From NCBI GenBank assembly GCA_905182735.1, contig CAJJCT010000031.1, positions 1-64,000 on the forward strand: 64,000 nt of DNA. Direction: 5' to 3'. How positions within the stretch are numbered: position 1 is the first letter of the stretch; each line of letters starts with the position of its first letter. A program made the position numbers and the translations under genes. The notes below the pieces were generated by a model. That model saw only the letters and a list, made by a program, of their open reading frames with translations, had not been told where the DNA came from and searched no databases. This DNA comes from Candidatus Marivariicella framensis. Its GTDB lineage: Bacteria; Bacteroidota; Bacteroidia; Flavobacteriales; Flavobacteriaceae. Below, piece after piece: positions 35,704 through 45,626 of the stretch.

Positions 35704-36318
35704 ATGATGTGGTTAATTAATTTATTTAAAAAAAGATCTAAATTCGATAAAATGAAAAAATTTCTTATTGTTGGACTTGGAAATGTTGGTGATGATTATA
35801 TTGGAACTAGACATAATATAGGTTTTGAGATTTTAGACATGCTAATTGAAGAGCATAATAAGAATTTTGAACTTTCTAGATATGCTTTAAAAAGCACTTT
35901 TAAATATAAGGGTAAACAATTTATATGCATAAAACCTTCTACATACATGAATCTTAGTGGTAAAGCAGTCAAATATTGGATTCAAAAGGAGAAAATCAAT
36001 CTTGAAAACATTCTTATCATAACTGATGATTTAAATCTTCCATTTTGTCAACTTAGGCTGAAATCCAAAGGAAGCTCTGGAGGACATAACGGACTTAAAA
36101 GTATTGAAGACCTATTAAATACTCCCAATTATCCTAGATTAAGATTTGGAATAGGAGATAAAGAAAAAACATCACAAACTGACTTTGTACTGGGAAAGTG
36201 GAAGGAAAAAGAAAAACTTTTATTAAATAAAAAATTAATTCAAAGCTGCAAAATAATCTTAAGTTTTGGAACTGACGGTATTCAAAATACGATGAATAAT
36301 TTTAATAATAAGACTTAA
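35704..36318 (+). CDS. pth: peptidyl-tRNA hydrolase
   Basis: 204 aa. It releases tRNA from prematurely ended peptidyl-tRNA. The catalytic His-containing motif GTRHNIGFEILD, KPSTYMNLSGKAVKYW, ITDDLNLPF and SKGSSGGHNGLKSI are all present. The core begins at MKKFLIVGLGNVG, 16 codons after the annotated ATG. The extra N-terminal segment (MMWLINLFKKRSKF) occurs in similar form in other Flavobacteriia as I recall, though a start at 35752 is possible. It converges with the lipoprotein gene (4-base overlap). Confidence 0.95.
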   Translation: MMWLINLFKKRSKFDKMKKFLIVGLGNVGDDYIGTRHNIGFEILDMLIEEHNKNFELSRYALKSTFKYKGKQFICIKPSTYMNLSGKAVKYWIQKEKINLENILIITDDLNLPFCQLRLKSKGSSGGHNGLKSIEDLLNTPNYPRLRFGIGDKEKTSQTDFVLGKWKEKEKLLLNKKLIQSCKIILSFGTDGIQNTMNNFNNKT

Positions 36319-37022
36319 GGTTCCGTCTGAAACTGATTAATTCCAGAAGCAGAATTATTCCCTTGTAGATCAATAGTTATGACCTGCCAGAAATAATTTG
36401 TATTTATGGTTAATTGTTGATTAAATGAAGTTTGAGGAATTTTATCTCCAAGTTTTGATAAATTATCAATTGAAGTTCCTAAATAAAAATCATACCCTGA
36501 AATATTGTTATCCTCATCAGTGCTTGTCCATAAAAATTCTATCAAATCAGAATTTGCAAGAGATATTAGTTCTTCATTTGCAGGATAAATCAAATTTGCT
36601 GGCTGAGGTAAAAAATCACCAATTACATTTCCTTCTAAATAAAATTCCCATATTTCGCTTTGAGTTGTTACTATTGTGGAATTTGAAATTGAAGTCACCG
36701 ACCAAGAATAAGCCCCACCTTTTGGTAACGTTAATTTCTTGTTGATAGTTTCTGGAACCTCCCCATTAAATCGAATTCCACTTGTTGTATCCTTATATTT
36801 TATATTTGAAGATTTACCAATCGCTATGACCTCATAATAATCAGTGTTATCTGATTTTATCCAAGAAAAATCAACTCTACTTTGATCAAAGCTAATACTT
36901 GTCGCTGTGTTACAATTGTCACCATTTTGTGGAGCTAACAGAACTGCAGGATTTGGATCAGGGATTGAATCCTTTCCACAACCATAAATTATAAATAAAA
37001 AAAGAACTATTTTAATTTTCAT
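36315..37022 (-). CDS. lipoprotein with fibronectin/Ig-like repeats
   Basis: 235 aa, no family recognised. A lipoprotein signal peptide ends at IIYGCGKDS (Cys near 15). The mature part has two similar beta-sandwich-like segments (VLLAPQNGD...FSWIKSDNTDYYEVIA; NLIYPANEE...FLWTSTDEDNNISGYDFYLG). Their FxWTxxxD pattern is typical of fibronectin type III-like domains on Bacteroidota surface proteins. Its start overlaps the stop of the big metalloprotease gene by 4 bases, so the two are coupled. It could be a surface partner of the protease. Confidence 0.75.
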   Translation of the reverse strand: MKIKIVLFLFIIYGCGKDSIPDPNPAVLLAPQNGDNCNTATSISFDQSRVDFSWIKSDNTDYYEVIAIGKSSNIKYKDTTSGIRFNGEVPETINKKLTLPKGGAYSWSVTSISNSTIVTTQSEIWEFYLEGNVIGDFLPQPANLIYPANEELISLANSDLIEFLWTSTDEDNNISGYDFYLGTSIDNLSKLGDKIPQTSFNQQLTINTNYFWQVITIDLQGNNSASGINQFQTEP

Positions 37023-40000
37023 CTTTTAATGATTTTAATAGATTGTCCCCCTGTCTTACTTATAATATTCATTATGTAGGCTCCGGGAGGATATTCAGAC
37101 ATTGACCATTCAAAATAATTTTCATCATTTTGTAGGTTTATTTGATTTGATTTTATAAACTCTCCATCGATACTGTAAAATTTAATGCTAAAAATTTTAT
37201 CAAATCCTCCTAAATAAACTTTAGCTATCGAAGCAACTGGGTTAGGAGAAACATATGCATTCTCACTTATATTGATTGTTCTTTCATATGTCCCCTGACA
37301 TCCTAAATCAGTGGTAATATTTAACTGATTTATTCCTTTTGTTAGAGGCAAACTAATATTATCTGATTTATTATAATTATAAGATCTTCCATTTAATTCA
37401 ACATAATAATTATCTCCTCCATTTAAATTTAAATTTAATTCTTGATTAGTGTAATTTACTATGGTACTCACCGACAATGATTCTGGCTCATTTATTGCAG
37501 CGGTAAAACATCTTTCAATTTGATTTTCTCCATTGGAATATATGCATAGCATGTAGTCTCCATTTTGAAGGTTGTTGATGATTTTACCAGTTTGTTTAAA
37601 GAAACTTCCTTCTTCGTTATATCCATTTGGGCCCAATAAGATATAGGTATAGTTAAAGTCTGCAAAAGCTGAAATTGATATTGAACCATTATTTCTTGTA
37701 ATACAGCTTTCATCAAATTTTAAGATTTGAAAATTATTTTGCGCGTCAAAATCACAAATATCTCCTTCTCCGTCTAAATCAGAATCAGATTGATTTTGAT
37801 TAGTGATTTGGGGACAATTATCTATTGTGTCTGCAATACTATCTAAATCACTGTTTGCTAACATCTCTCCTTTGATTGTCATATTAATTTGAAAATCTAA
37901 TAGTTCGCCAATATCTTCAGGCCCATTATCTTCAATGTTAAGTGTCCAATTTCCAAATGCAGTTTTTCCAATCAAACCATCAATTGGTTGATTGGGTCGG
38001 AATTTTCCTGTGAATGGAGGGCTTGCATTATTTATTGAAACACTAGCGTTTTGATAAAAAATAGTGTTTGTGAAATTATCACCGGCTCCTGACTGAGTTC
38101 CCAATCCAATATTTTCAGCAAGACTAAAAATAGTTCCATCAGGTGAAACTAAAAATAAAGACAAATCAGATACCCAAGTATGATTAATGTTAACAAGAAC
38201 TTCGATGTCACTTATGGCATTTACATCACTTATGAAAATTGAAGAACTGGTATATCCAATATTGACACTTTGGTTATTAATTACTTCCGCATCATTTAAC
38301 ACTAGAGGTAAACTACTTGCAACATAACTATTATTGGTAATTTTAGCGGTGACAAATGAAAAAACATCAGACCATTCACTAATACCACATTCATTTTCAG
38401 AGGCCACTCTCCAATAATAAGTTGTTCCAGAATCTAATTCTTGTAAATTGATAAAATTGTTTTCAGTGTTTATCTGATTTGTTATCGATGATAAATCAGA
38501 ATCCAAAGAAATTTCAAATATGTATTTTGACACATTTGGATTAGTATTCCATTCAAATTGAAAATCTAGAACTTCTTGATTTCCTTGAGATGGAGAAATT
38601 AGTTCGGGTCTAGATATTAATTCTTTATAATTATTTATTTCAATTGGAAAAATCGCAGACACGTTTCCTGATTCTGCAAGTATATTAATTCTATTTACTC
38701 CAATAGGCAAGGATGATAATCCAGTTAAATTAATACTGATACTTGAAGTGCTTGATGAAAATAAATCTTGACTAAATGTATAGCTTAATCCACTGTTTAG
38801 GTTTGCTATACTTAGTGAAATTGGATTATTTAAGGATTCATAAACTCCAAGGTCCAATAAAATAGTTTCACTTAGCGGGCTACAAAAATCATAAGAAAAC
38901 TTATCAAACAGGACTGCAAATGGTCTTTGCACAATACTTATGGGTTTTTTATTAATCGAATAATAAATAGAGTTTTTAGAACTTATTTTTATTCTTGTAT
39001 TTTCTGATGACAAACCACTTGGAACTCTATAAATAAATTCACCGTCATTTGGAGTGGAATTAGATATTAAAGTATTGAAGCTCTGACCTGCATCTAAAGA
39101 CAATAATATTGATACTTCCAAGGTGTTTATTGGTTGTAAGTTTGTGTTAGCAACATCCCATTGAATAATTACATTATCTCCTGTTTTCCATATATTTTCA
39201 TCTTCAGACTGCGAGGTCACACTAAACGGTCCTGCATTTGTTGTTATTGTTAATGTCATAGAGTCTGTAGAAGATTGACCTCCTTGTCCCGTTGATAAAG
39301 GTGACCTGTCTCTAACTGTCAATCCCCAATTTAATTCTCTTGCAACATTAGATACAGTTTCCCAAGCTGAACCGGTTGTAGGGTTAGTTTGAGTTAATTC
39401 TCCATTTAAAACCGAGGTTAAATTAGGTATACTTCTTAATGGACTAATTGACGGAGGCAAAGATCTAGCAGTTGCACCAGTATAATTATCTGGGCCAAAT
39501 TCTGAAACTGTCATTGAAGCACTATCAATTTGTTCCCAACAATATGTCAGCTGATCATTATCTATATCAGAAGCCGAGGCCGATAATTCATATGCCGTTC
39601 CTTTTGGTATAATATAATTAATTCCTGCATCTGCATTTGGTGGGTTGTTTGTCAATTCCACAGAACTAAAACAGGACTCCGTAGCAATGTAGTCAGCAAT
39701 ATTTTCAATACTTTTATAATTAAAATATGGATCACTATGTTGCTGAACATCATCAGGGCCAGTTATTCCTGCATATCCCATAATTGTTGATCCACTCCCA
39801 GGCTCTACATTTGATCCTGATCCTTCATTATTATATGCAAAAGTGTGAAATGCACCAAATTGATGACCCATTTCGTGAGCAACATAATCAATGTCAAAAT
39901 AGTCATTTAAAAATTCTCCATCTGCAGATAAGAATCCATGGGAAGTAAATGCACTCCCTTTTTGTCCATTTTTACATATGCAACCAATACATCCAGCATT

Positions 40001-40882
40001 TCCATTATTGGAGCCATAAGCAAATAGATGCCCTATATCATAATTTTCTTCTCCAAAATTAGAAGTAAGATCTTCTTGGACTTCAGAATTATAATTGCCC
40101 GTGTAAGGATCTGTTTCTGGATCAGTATAAAGCAATTCAACTCCTGAAACAAGTTGCATTGTTATGCTTAGATCAGTTTCATAAACACTATTTACCCTAT
40201 TCATAGTTGAAACAATAGAGGCCAGAGCATCTTCCTGCCCTGTCCCGTTTTCATCATCATTATCATCCCAAAAATTTGTGTACTCCGCTGTTGTGGAGAT
40301 TGCTAACCTAAAAGTTCTTAATTTTTTATCGTTATTAATACTCTTATTAAAACTTACATTTTTTTTAAATTCTGATTTTGAATTAAAATCACTAATTGTT
40401 TTACACTCCCAATCTTTATTGTATTTTTTACTTCTTTTATACGTATAGTGTTTTCCTTTTAATTTTCTATCAGGTTGAATAAAAACATTTTCTTTTCCAG
40501 GAATATTTATCCAAGCACTAATACCCCTTGGAGTTAATGTCATTCTTAAAGATACATTAGGACGTTTTTGACTGAAACCCTTGAAGGTTTGAATTAAAGG
40601 ATATTTCAATGAAAGTTGTGGTGATAATAATGAGATTTCTTTAATAATAAATGACTCGTAATCATTATTTTCATTTGGAAGAAAAACTACTTTTTGTTTT
40701 TGATTTTTAAATTCATTTTTAAACTTATCCTCATTTAAATCAAATGTTTTAACTGGAGTATTCTCTATTTCCTGGATCTGACTTAAATCCGAAACCCAGT
40801 AATTTTGAGATTTAAGCTTACTCGGAAGGAATATTAAAACTATTAATTGTAATAATGATAAGTTTAAATATAAGTTTTTCAT
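37019..40882 (-). CDS. secreted reprolysin-like zinc metalloprotease with T9SS sorting domain
   Basis: 1287 aa. Signal peptide about 1-25 (ending LKSQN), then a propeptide-like region to about 185. The catalytic domain (about 190-405) has the metzincin motif HEMGHQFGAFH (near 335-346) and a downstream Met-turn-like TIMGYAGI. Then come an Ig/cadherin-like block (PPNADAGINYIIPKGTAYELSA), further fibronectin-like domains, a P-domain (about 860-1005; NHTWVSDLSLFLVSPDG), a thrombospondin type 3 calcium repeat (DSDLDGEGDICD), and a type A T9SS sorting tail (YVSPNP...GAYIMNIIS). It is predicted to be exported by T9SS and to cleave extracellular protein. Its 3' end overlaps the lipoprotein gene. Confidence 0.93.
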   Translation of the reverse strand: MKNLYLNLSLLQLIVLIFLPSKLKSQNYWVSDLSQIQEIENTPVKTFDLNEDKFKNEFKNQKQKVVFLPNENNDYESFIIKEISLLSPQLSLKYPLIQTFKGFSQKRPNVSLRMTLTPRGISAWINIPGKENVFIQPDRKLKGKHYTYKRSKKYNKDWECKTISDFNSKSEFKKNVSFNKSINNDKKLRTFRLAISTTAEYTNFWDDNDDENGTGQEDALASIVSTMNRVNSVYETDLSITMQLVSGVELLYTDPETDPYTGNYNSEVQEDLTSNFGEENYDIGHLFAYGSNNGNAGCIGCICKNGQKGSAFTSHGFLSADGEFLNDYFDIDYVAHEMGHQFGAFHTFAYNNEGSGSNVEPGSGSTIMGYAGITGPDDVQQHSDPYFNYKSIENIADYIATESCFSSVELTNNPPNADAGINYIIPKGTAYELSASASDIDNDQLTYCWEQIDSASMTVSEFGPDNYTGATARSLPPSISPLRSIPNLTSVLNGELTQTNPTTGSAWETVSNVARELNWGLTVRDRSPLSTGQGGQSSTDSMTLTITTNAGPFSVTSQSEDENIWKTGDNVIIQWDVANTNLQPINTLEVSILLSLDAGQSFNTLISNSTPNDGEFIYRVPSGLSSENTRIKISSKNSIYYSINKKPISIVQRPFAVLFDKFSYDFCSPLSETILLDLGVYESLNNPISLSIANLNSGLSYTFSQDLFSSSTSSISINLTGLSSLPIGVNRINILAESGNVSAIFPIEINNYKELISRPELISPSQGNQEVLDFQFEWNTNPNVSKYIFEISLDSDLSSITNQINTENNFINLQELDSGTTYYWRVASENECGISEWSDVFSFVTAKITNNSYVASSLPLVLNDAEVINNQSVNIGYTSSSIFISDVNAISDIEVLVNINHTWVSDLSLFLVSPDGTIFSLAENIGLGTQSGAGDNFTNTIFYQNASVSINNASPPFTGKFRPNQPIDGLIGKTAFGNWTLNIEDNGPEDIGELLDFQINMTIKGEMLANSDLDSIADTIDNCPQITNQNQSDSDLDGEGDICDFDAQNNFQILKFDESCITRNNGSISISAFADFNYTYILLGPNGYNEEGSFFKQTGKIINNLQNGDYMLCIYSNGENQIERCFTAAINEPESLSVSTIVNYTNQELNLNLNGGDNYYVELNGRSYNYNKSDNISLPLTKGINQLNITTDLGCQGTYERTINISENAYVSPNPVASIAKVYLGGFDKIFSIKFYSIDGEFIKSNQINLQNDENYFEWSMSEYPPGAYIMNIISKTGGQSIKIIKR

Positions 40883-40922
40883 ATAAATAAATAATCAAGT
40901 CAAAATGATAAAATGAAAATGG

Positions 40923-40930
40923 TATTTTTG
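40923..40930 (+). promoter_or_regulatory. -7-like promoter element of ribF
   Basis: TATTTTTG fits TAnnTTTG and lies inside the longer ORF-track version of ribF. This supports the downstream ATG at 40961 with a leader of about 27 bases. Confidence 0.4.
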
Positions 40931-40960
40931 GTTATATTATGTGTAATATACATTTTTTTA

Positions 40961-41890
40961 ATGAAGGTTTATAAAAGCATAGAAAATTATAAAAGTTTAA
41001 AAGAATCTTTTCTGACTATAGGGACTTTTGATGGAGTTCATGTTGGGCACCAGGCCATAATAAAAAGACTGGTTAATAATGCTCATTCTGAAAATGCTCA
41101 TGCTGTTGTTTTAACTTTTTTTCCACATCCCAGAAGTGTAATTCAGGATGAAAAAAGTCTATTACTAATTGATAGTATGAAAGAAAAAGAAAATCTATTC
41201 AGACTATTAGGAGTTGATATTTTAATTATACATCCATTTACTTTAGAGTTTTCAAATTTAAGCGCCAAAAAATTTACGAGAGATATTTTAGTTAATTCTC
41301 TAAATGTATCCAAGTTGTTTATAGGATATGATCATCGTTTTGGCAAAAACAGGACCGCATCAGTTTCTGACTTAATATCATTTGGTCAAACTTATGGTTT
41401 TGATGTTGAAGTTATTCCTGCTCAAGATATTGATGCTATTTCTGTAAGCTCAACGAAAATTAGAAAAGCTTTATCTGAGGGAGACATAAAAAGAGTAAGT
41501 GAATATTTAGGAAGAGATTACATCCTTGAGGGAGTTGTTGTTCATGATCAGGGATTAGGGAGCAAAATAGGATTTCCAACTGCTAACATTAAAGTTATAC
41601 CAAAATATAAGATATTGCCAAAAACAGGAGTTTACTGGGTTTCGATGATTTGGTTAAGTCAAAAGTACTTTGGAATGTTAAATTTTGGGGTCAGACCCTC
41701 TTTATCAATTAAGAAAAAAACTATTGAAATTCACTTCTTTAATTTTAATCAAAATATATATGATGAAACTATTAAAATAAGTTTTCATGCTAAAATTAGA
41801 GATGAAAAAAAATTTGATTCATTGGAGTCATTGAAGTCTCAACTAAAACTTGATAGAAAATTCTGTTATGAATTAGAAAAAACTAATTAA
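40961..41890 (+). CDS. ribF: bifunctional riboflavin kinase / FAD synthetase
   Basis: 309 aa from the chosen start. The N-terminal adenylyltransferase domain has TIGTFDGVHVGHQAII and FFPHPRSV. The C-terminal kinase domain has VVHDQGLGSKIGFPTANI and KTGVYWV. The protein makes FMN from riboflavin and then FAD. The track adds 16 hydrophobic codons upstream, but a promoter-like element lies in them and the family N-terminus is MKVYKSIENYK. It is divergent from the protease gene and followed by serS after 34 bases. Confidence 0.95.
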   Translation: MKVYKSIENYKSLKESFLTIGTFDGVHVGHQAIIKRLVNNAHSENAHAVVLTFFPHPRSVIQDEKSLLLIDSMKEKENLFRLLGVDILIIHPFTLEFSNLSAKKFTRDILVNSLNVSKLFIGYDHRFGKNRTASVSDLISFGQTYGFDVEVIPAQDIDAISVSSTKIRKALSEGDIKRVSEYLGRDYILEGVVVHDQGLGSKIGFPTANIKVIPKYKILPKTGVYWVSMIWLSQKYFGMLNFGVRPSLSIKKKTIEIHFFNFNQNIYDETIKISFHAKIRDEKKFDSLESLKSQLKLDRKFCYELEKTN

Positions 41891-41899
41891 CAATTCCAT

Positions 41900-41907
41900 T
41901 ATTTTTG
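41900..41907 (+). promoter_or_regulatory. -7-like promoter element of serS
   Basis: TATTTTTG fits TAnnTTTG and lies 17 bases before the serS ATG, predicting a leader of about 14 bases. It starts 10 bases after the ribF stop codon. Confidence 0.4.
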
Positions 41908-41924
41908 TATTTAAACAATAAAAC

Positions 41925-43199
41925 ATGTTAGCACTTTCATACATCCGAGACAATAGAGATCTAATTATTGAAGCTCAAAAGAAAAGAAATTATGATGCTA
42001 AAAACATAATAGATGAAATAATTAAACTTGATTCTTTAAGAAGAAATAATCAATCTGAACTTGAAAGCAAATTAGCTAAAGCTAATGTTTTAGCTAAAGA
42101 CATTGGAGTATTATATAAAAAAGGAGAACATGAAAAAGCAAGTAACTTAAAGACAGAATCTTCTGAACTTAAATCTTCTTCAAAAGTTATTCAAGATAAT
42201 TTGAATACAATTGAAGAAAAAATAATTGAACTCAGAACACAAATCCCAAATACTCCTCATGAAAGTGTTCCTCATGGTAGTTCAGAAAAAGATAATGAAG
42301 AAGTTTTTAGAAGTGCTGATTTAACTGAATTATCTGACAAAGCACTTCCTCACTGGGAACTAGCAAAAAAATATGATATCATTGATTTTGATCTTGGAAG
42401 TAAAATCTCTGGAGCTGGATTTCCAGTTTATAAAAATAAAGGTGCTCGACTTCAACGTGGGTTAATTAATTATTTTCTTGATAAAAACACTTCTGCAGGT
42501 TATAATGAATTTCAAGTTCCACACCTTGTAAACGCAGAGTCAGGATTTGGTACTGGTCAATTACCTGACAAAGAAGGACAAATGTACCATTCACAAGAAG
42601 ATGATCTTTATTTAATTCCAACGGCGGAAGTTCCACTAACCAATCTATATAGAAATGTTTTATTAAACGAAAGTGAGCTACCTATATGCCTAACAGGTTA
42701 TACTCCATGTTTTAGAAGAGAGGCGGGAAGTTATGGAGCCCACGTAAGAGGGTTGAATCGTTTACACCAGTTTGATAAAGTAGAAATTGTTCGTTTGGAG
42801 ACTCCTGAAAAAGCTATATCTGCTTTAAACGAAATGGTTGAACATATAAAAAACATACTTTCTGAATTAGAATTACCATACCGAATTTTAAAACTTTGTG
42901 GGGGTGATTTAGGTTTTACTTCAGCCCTAACTTATGACTTTGAAATTTATTCAGCTGCTCAAAAAAGATGGTTGGAAATCAGTTCTGTGTCTATTTTTAA
43001 TAATTATCAATCCGAGAGACTGAAGCTTAGATATAAAACCAAAAAAGGGAACAAACGTCCTGTTTTCACTCTTAATGGAAGTGCATTAGCTCTTCCAAGA
43101 GTTGTCGCTGGATTACTGGAAAATTTTCAAACTGAAAAAGGTATTGTAATCCCTAAAGCTCTTGTTCCCTATACAGGTTTTGATATTATTGAATTATGA
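41925..43199 (+). CDS. serS: seryl-tRNA synthetase
   Basis: 424 aa. The N-terminal antiparallel coiled-coil arm (about 30-105) contacts the long variable arm of tRNA-Ser. The class II catalytic core follows, with motif 2 (TPCFRREAGSYGAHVRGLNRLHQFDKVEIV) and motif 3 (NGSALALPRVVAGLLENFQ). It charges tRNA-Ser and tRNA-Sec. It heads a coupled string serS-DUF4286-rsmA-mgtE, with 4-base ATGA overlaps at the first two junctions. Confidence 0.98.
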   Translation: MLALSYIRDNRDLIIEAQKKRNYDAKNIIDEIIKLDSLRRNNQSELESKLAKANVLAKDIGVLYKKGEHEKASNLKTESSELKSSSKVIQDNLNTIEEKIIELRTQIPNTPHESVPHGSSEKDNEEVFRSADLTELSDKALPHWELAKKYDIIDFDLGSKISGAGFPVYKNKGARLQRGLINYFLDKNTSAGYNEFQVPHLVNAESGFGTGQLPDKEGQMYHSQEDDLYLIPTAEVPLTNLYRNVLLNESELPICLTGYTPCFRREAGSYGAHVRGLNRLHQFDKVEIVRLETPEKAISALNEMVEHIKNILSELELPYRILKLCGGDLGFTSALTYDFEIYSAAQKRWLEISSVSIFNNYQSERLKLRYKTKKGNKRPVFTLNGSALALPRVVAGLLENFQTEKGIVIPKALVPYTGFDIIEL

Positions 43200-43510
43200 T
43201 TTATTATAACGTGACATCTCGTTTAGATAGAAGTATTGAGGTTGAATGGATAAATTGGATGCAAGAAAAACATATTCCAGAGATGTTGAATACTAAGTAC
43301 TTTACTGAAGTAAAGCTATTAAAAATTGATTTTGATGATCAAGAGGACAATCCTACTTATGCAACTCAATACTTGTTATCCTCTGAAGCCCTACTTAAAA
43401 GCTACATTAAAAATAAAGCTGATATTTTAAAAAATAAAATAATTGAAAAATTTGGAGAGAGAGTGCTTTCATTTAACACCAAACTTGAAGTAATAAGTGA
43501 GCATAAATGA
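43196..43510 (+). CDS. DUF4286 family protein
   Basis: 104 aa. It fits DUF4286: [31 protein letters not shown], a ferredoxin-like alpha/beta composition, then [17 protein letters not shown]. No established function. ATGA overlaps with serS upstream and rsmA downstream imply co-translation with translation-related genes. The protein is soluble and lacks Cys or other metal-type motifs. Confidence 0.8.
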   Translation: MIYYNVTSRLDRSIEVEWINWMQEKHIPEMLNTKYFTEVKLLKIDFDDQEDNPTYATQYLLSSEALLKSYIKNKADILKNKIIEKFGERVLSFNTKLEVISEHK

Positions 43511-44289
43511 AAAACGTAAACCCAAAGAAGAAACTTGGTCAGCATTTTTTAATTGATTTAAATATTGCAAAAAAAATTTCAGAAACTTTAAAGTTTGAGA
43601 ATTATGATAAAGTATTAGAAATAGGCCCAGGAATGGGAGTTTTAACAAGATTCATACTTCATAAAACAACTCCTTATGTTGTAGAAATAGACTCGGAATC
43701 AGTTCAATATTTAAATGATAATTTTATTGAATTAAAAGATAAAATTATTGAAGAAGACTTTCTAAAATTAGACCTTAAGAATATTTTTAACAAACCTTTT
43801 GCTGTAATTGGTAATTTCCCATATAACATATCTTCACAAATTGTTTTCAAAATAATTGAAAATCGCAAATTAATTCCTTTTTTTTCAGGGATGTTTCAAA
43901 AAGAAGTTGCTCAAAGAATATGCGAACCATCTGGCTCAAAGAAATATGGAATACTTTCTGTTTTGTGTCAACTTTTTTTTATTACAACCTATCTGTTTTC
44001 AGTGTCACCACAGGTTTTTAACCCTAAACCAAAAGTAGAATCTGGAGTGATTCAAATGCGAAGAAAAGAAAATTTTTATCTTAATTGTAATGAAAAATTA
44101 TTATTTAAAATTATAAAAACAAGCTTTCAGCAAAGAAGAAAAACACTCAGAAATAGTTTAAAAACACTAAGTCTGCCAAAAAATATTACAGAAGATAGTA
44201 TATTTGATCTAAGACCAGAATCCCTCAATTGTGAGGCATTTGTCAAGCTTACTAAAATGATTGAAAATGTCAAACTTTCAAATTCATAA
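43507..44289 (+). CDS. rsmA: 16S rRNA dimethyladenosine transferase (KsgA)
   Basis: 260 aa. It dimethylates A1518 and A1519 in helix 45 of 16S rRNA. Motifs: [34 protein letters not shown] (SAM motif I) and [17 protein letters not shown] (the NxPY catalytic motif IV, here NFPY), with the C-terminal helical domain starting near 195. Its end overlaps the mgtE start region by about 23 bases in another frame. Confidence 0.97.
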   Translation: MKNVNPKKKLGQHFLIDLNIAKKISETLKFENYDKVLEIGPGMGVLTRFILHKTTPYVVEIDSESVQYLNDNFIELKDKIIEEDFLKLDLKNIFNKPFAVIGNFPYNISSQIVFKIIENRKLIPFFSGMFQKEVAQRICEPSGSKKYGILSVLCQLFFITTYLFSVSPQVFNPKPKVESGVIQMRRKENFYLNCNEKLLFKIIKTSFQQRRKTLRNSLKTLSLPKNITEDSIFDLRPESLNCEAFVKLTKMIENVKLSNS

Positions 44290-45625
44290 AGATTTTATTA
44301 CAGCTATTAAAATACTAATAGCTGAAGAAAGCAATATAAAGCTTAGGATAAAGCTGAAAGATATTCATTATGCAGATATTGCTGAATTAGTTAATGAACT
44401 TAACCCTGATCAAGGAACTTATTTAATTAAACTTCTAGACAGTGAAAAAACTGCAGATATTCTTCCAGAACTAGATGAATATCAAAGAGAGGCTGTTTTA
44501 GAAAATCTTTCAGCAAAAGAAATTGCTGAAGAAGTTGAAATACTAGATACTGATGATGCTGCTGATATTATAGCTGAACTTCCTGAAGAGAGACAAGAAA
44601 AAGTAATGTCAGAAATTACCGACTCTTCTCATATTGATGATATTAGAGAGCTTTTGACCTATGATGAAAATTCTGCAGGTGGTTTAATGGCAAAAGAATT
44701 GGTTAAAGTTCAAGAAAATCTGAGTGTATTGAAATGCTTAAATACTATTAAAAGTCAAGCAGAAGAAATAACCAGAATTCATTCAGTCTATGTAGTAGAT
44801 AGCAGTAATCGACTTAAAGGTCGATTATCTCTAAAAGACCTTTTAACTGCTAACTCTCAAGATAAAGTGAAAGATATTTATATTCCAAAAGTTGATTTTG
44901 TTACAGTTGATCAAGATGGAGAAGAAGTTGCTAAGATTATGTCAAAATACGATCTAGAAGCTATTCCTGTTATAAACAAAAAAAGAGAACTAGTTGGACG
45001 AATTACAATTGATGATATTTTAGATTTAATAAAAGAAGAAGCTGAAAAAGATTATCAATTAGCTGCAGGTATTGCATCAGATGTAGAGGCCGATGATACA
45101 ATTTTTGAACTTTCAAGAGCTCGCCTTCCATGGCTTTTTCTTGGTCTTATGGGTGGTCTTGGAAGTGTTTTTATATTGCAGAAATTTGAAGTTATAATGG
45201 TAAGGCCTGATTTACGAAGTCTATTTTTTTACACTCCCCTTATAGCTGCAATGGCTGGAAATGTTGGTGTTCAATCATCAGCAATAATAGTTCAGGGTTT
45301 GGCAAATAATAATTTAAAGGGGTCTTTACTTTCAAGACTTATTAAAGAAATAGGATTAAGCCTAATTAACGGTTTTGTTTTATCTATTCTTTTAATAATA
45401 TTTGGTCAAATCATAAATCAGGATTTAAAATTAAGTCTTACAATAGCACTATCTATGATGAGTGTTATTATAGTTGCTGCTCTGATAGGAACTTTCACTC
45501 CTATTGTGCTAAATAAAAAAGGGATTGATCCCGCAATAGCAACTGGTCCATTTATAACTACATCTAATGATATTTTTGGGATATTTTTATTTTTTTACAT
45601 AGCAAAAATCATTTTAGGTTTTTAA
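44267..45625 (+). CDS. mgtE: magnesium transporter MgtE
   Basis: 452 aa from the ATG at 44267 (the track begins at a TTG two codons earlier). N-terminal superhelical domain (about 1-130, with repeated [14 protein letters not shown] motifs), two CBS domains (about 135-255) and five membrane helices ([16 protein letters not shown] to the end), including the [18 protein letters not shown] block of the pore. The cytosolic domains act as a Mg sensor that gates the channel. It overlaps rsmA, so expression is probably coupled. Confidence 0.95.
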   Translation: MSNFQIHKDFITAIKILIAEESNIKLRIKLKDIHYADIAELVNELNPDQGTYLIKLLDSEKTADILPELDEYQREAVLENLSAKEIAEEVEILDTDDAADIIAELPEERQEKVMSEITDSSHIDDIRELLTYDENSAGGLMAKELVKVQENLSVLKCLNTIKSQAEEITRIHSVYVVDSSNRLKGRLSLKDLLTANSQDKVKDIYIPKVDFVTVDQDGEEVAKIMSKYDLEAIPVINKKRELVGRITIDDILDLIKEEAEKDYQLAAGIASDVEADDTIFELSRARLPWLFLGLMGGLGSVFILQKFEVIMVRPDLRSLFFYTPLIAAMAGNVGVQSSAIIVQGLANNNLKGSLLSRLIKEIGLSLINGFVLSILLIIFGQIINQDLKLSLTIALSMMSVIIVAALIGTFTPIVLNKKGIDPAIATGPFITTSNDIFGIFLFFYIAKIILGF

Positions 45626-45626
45626 C

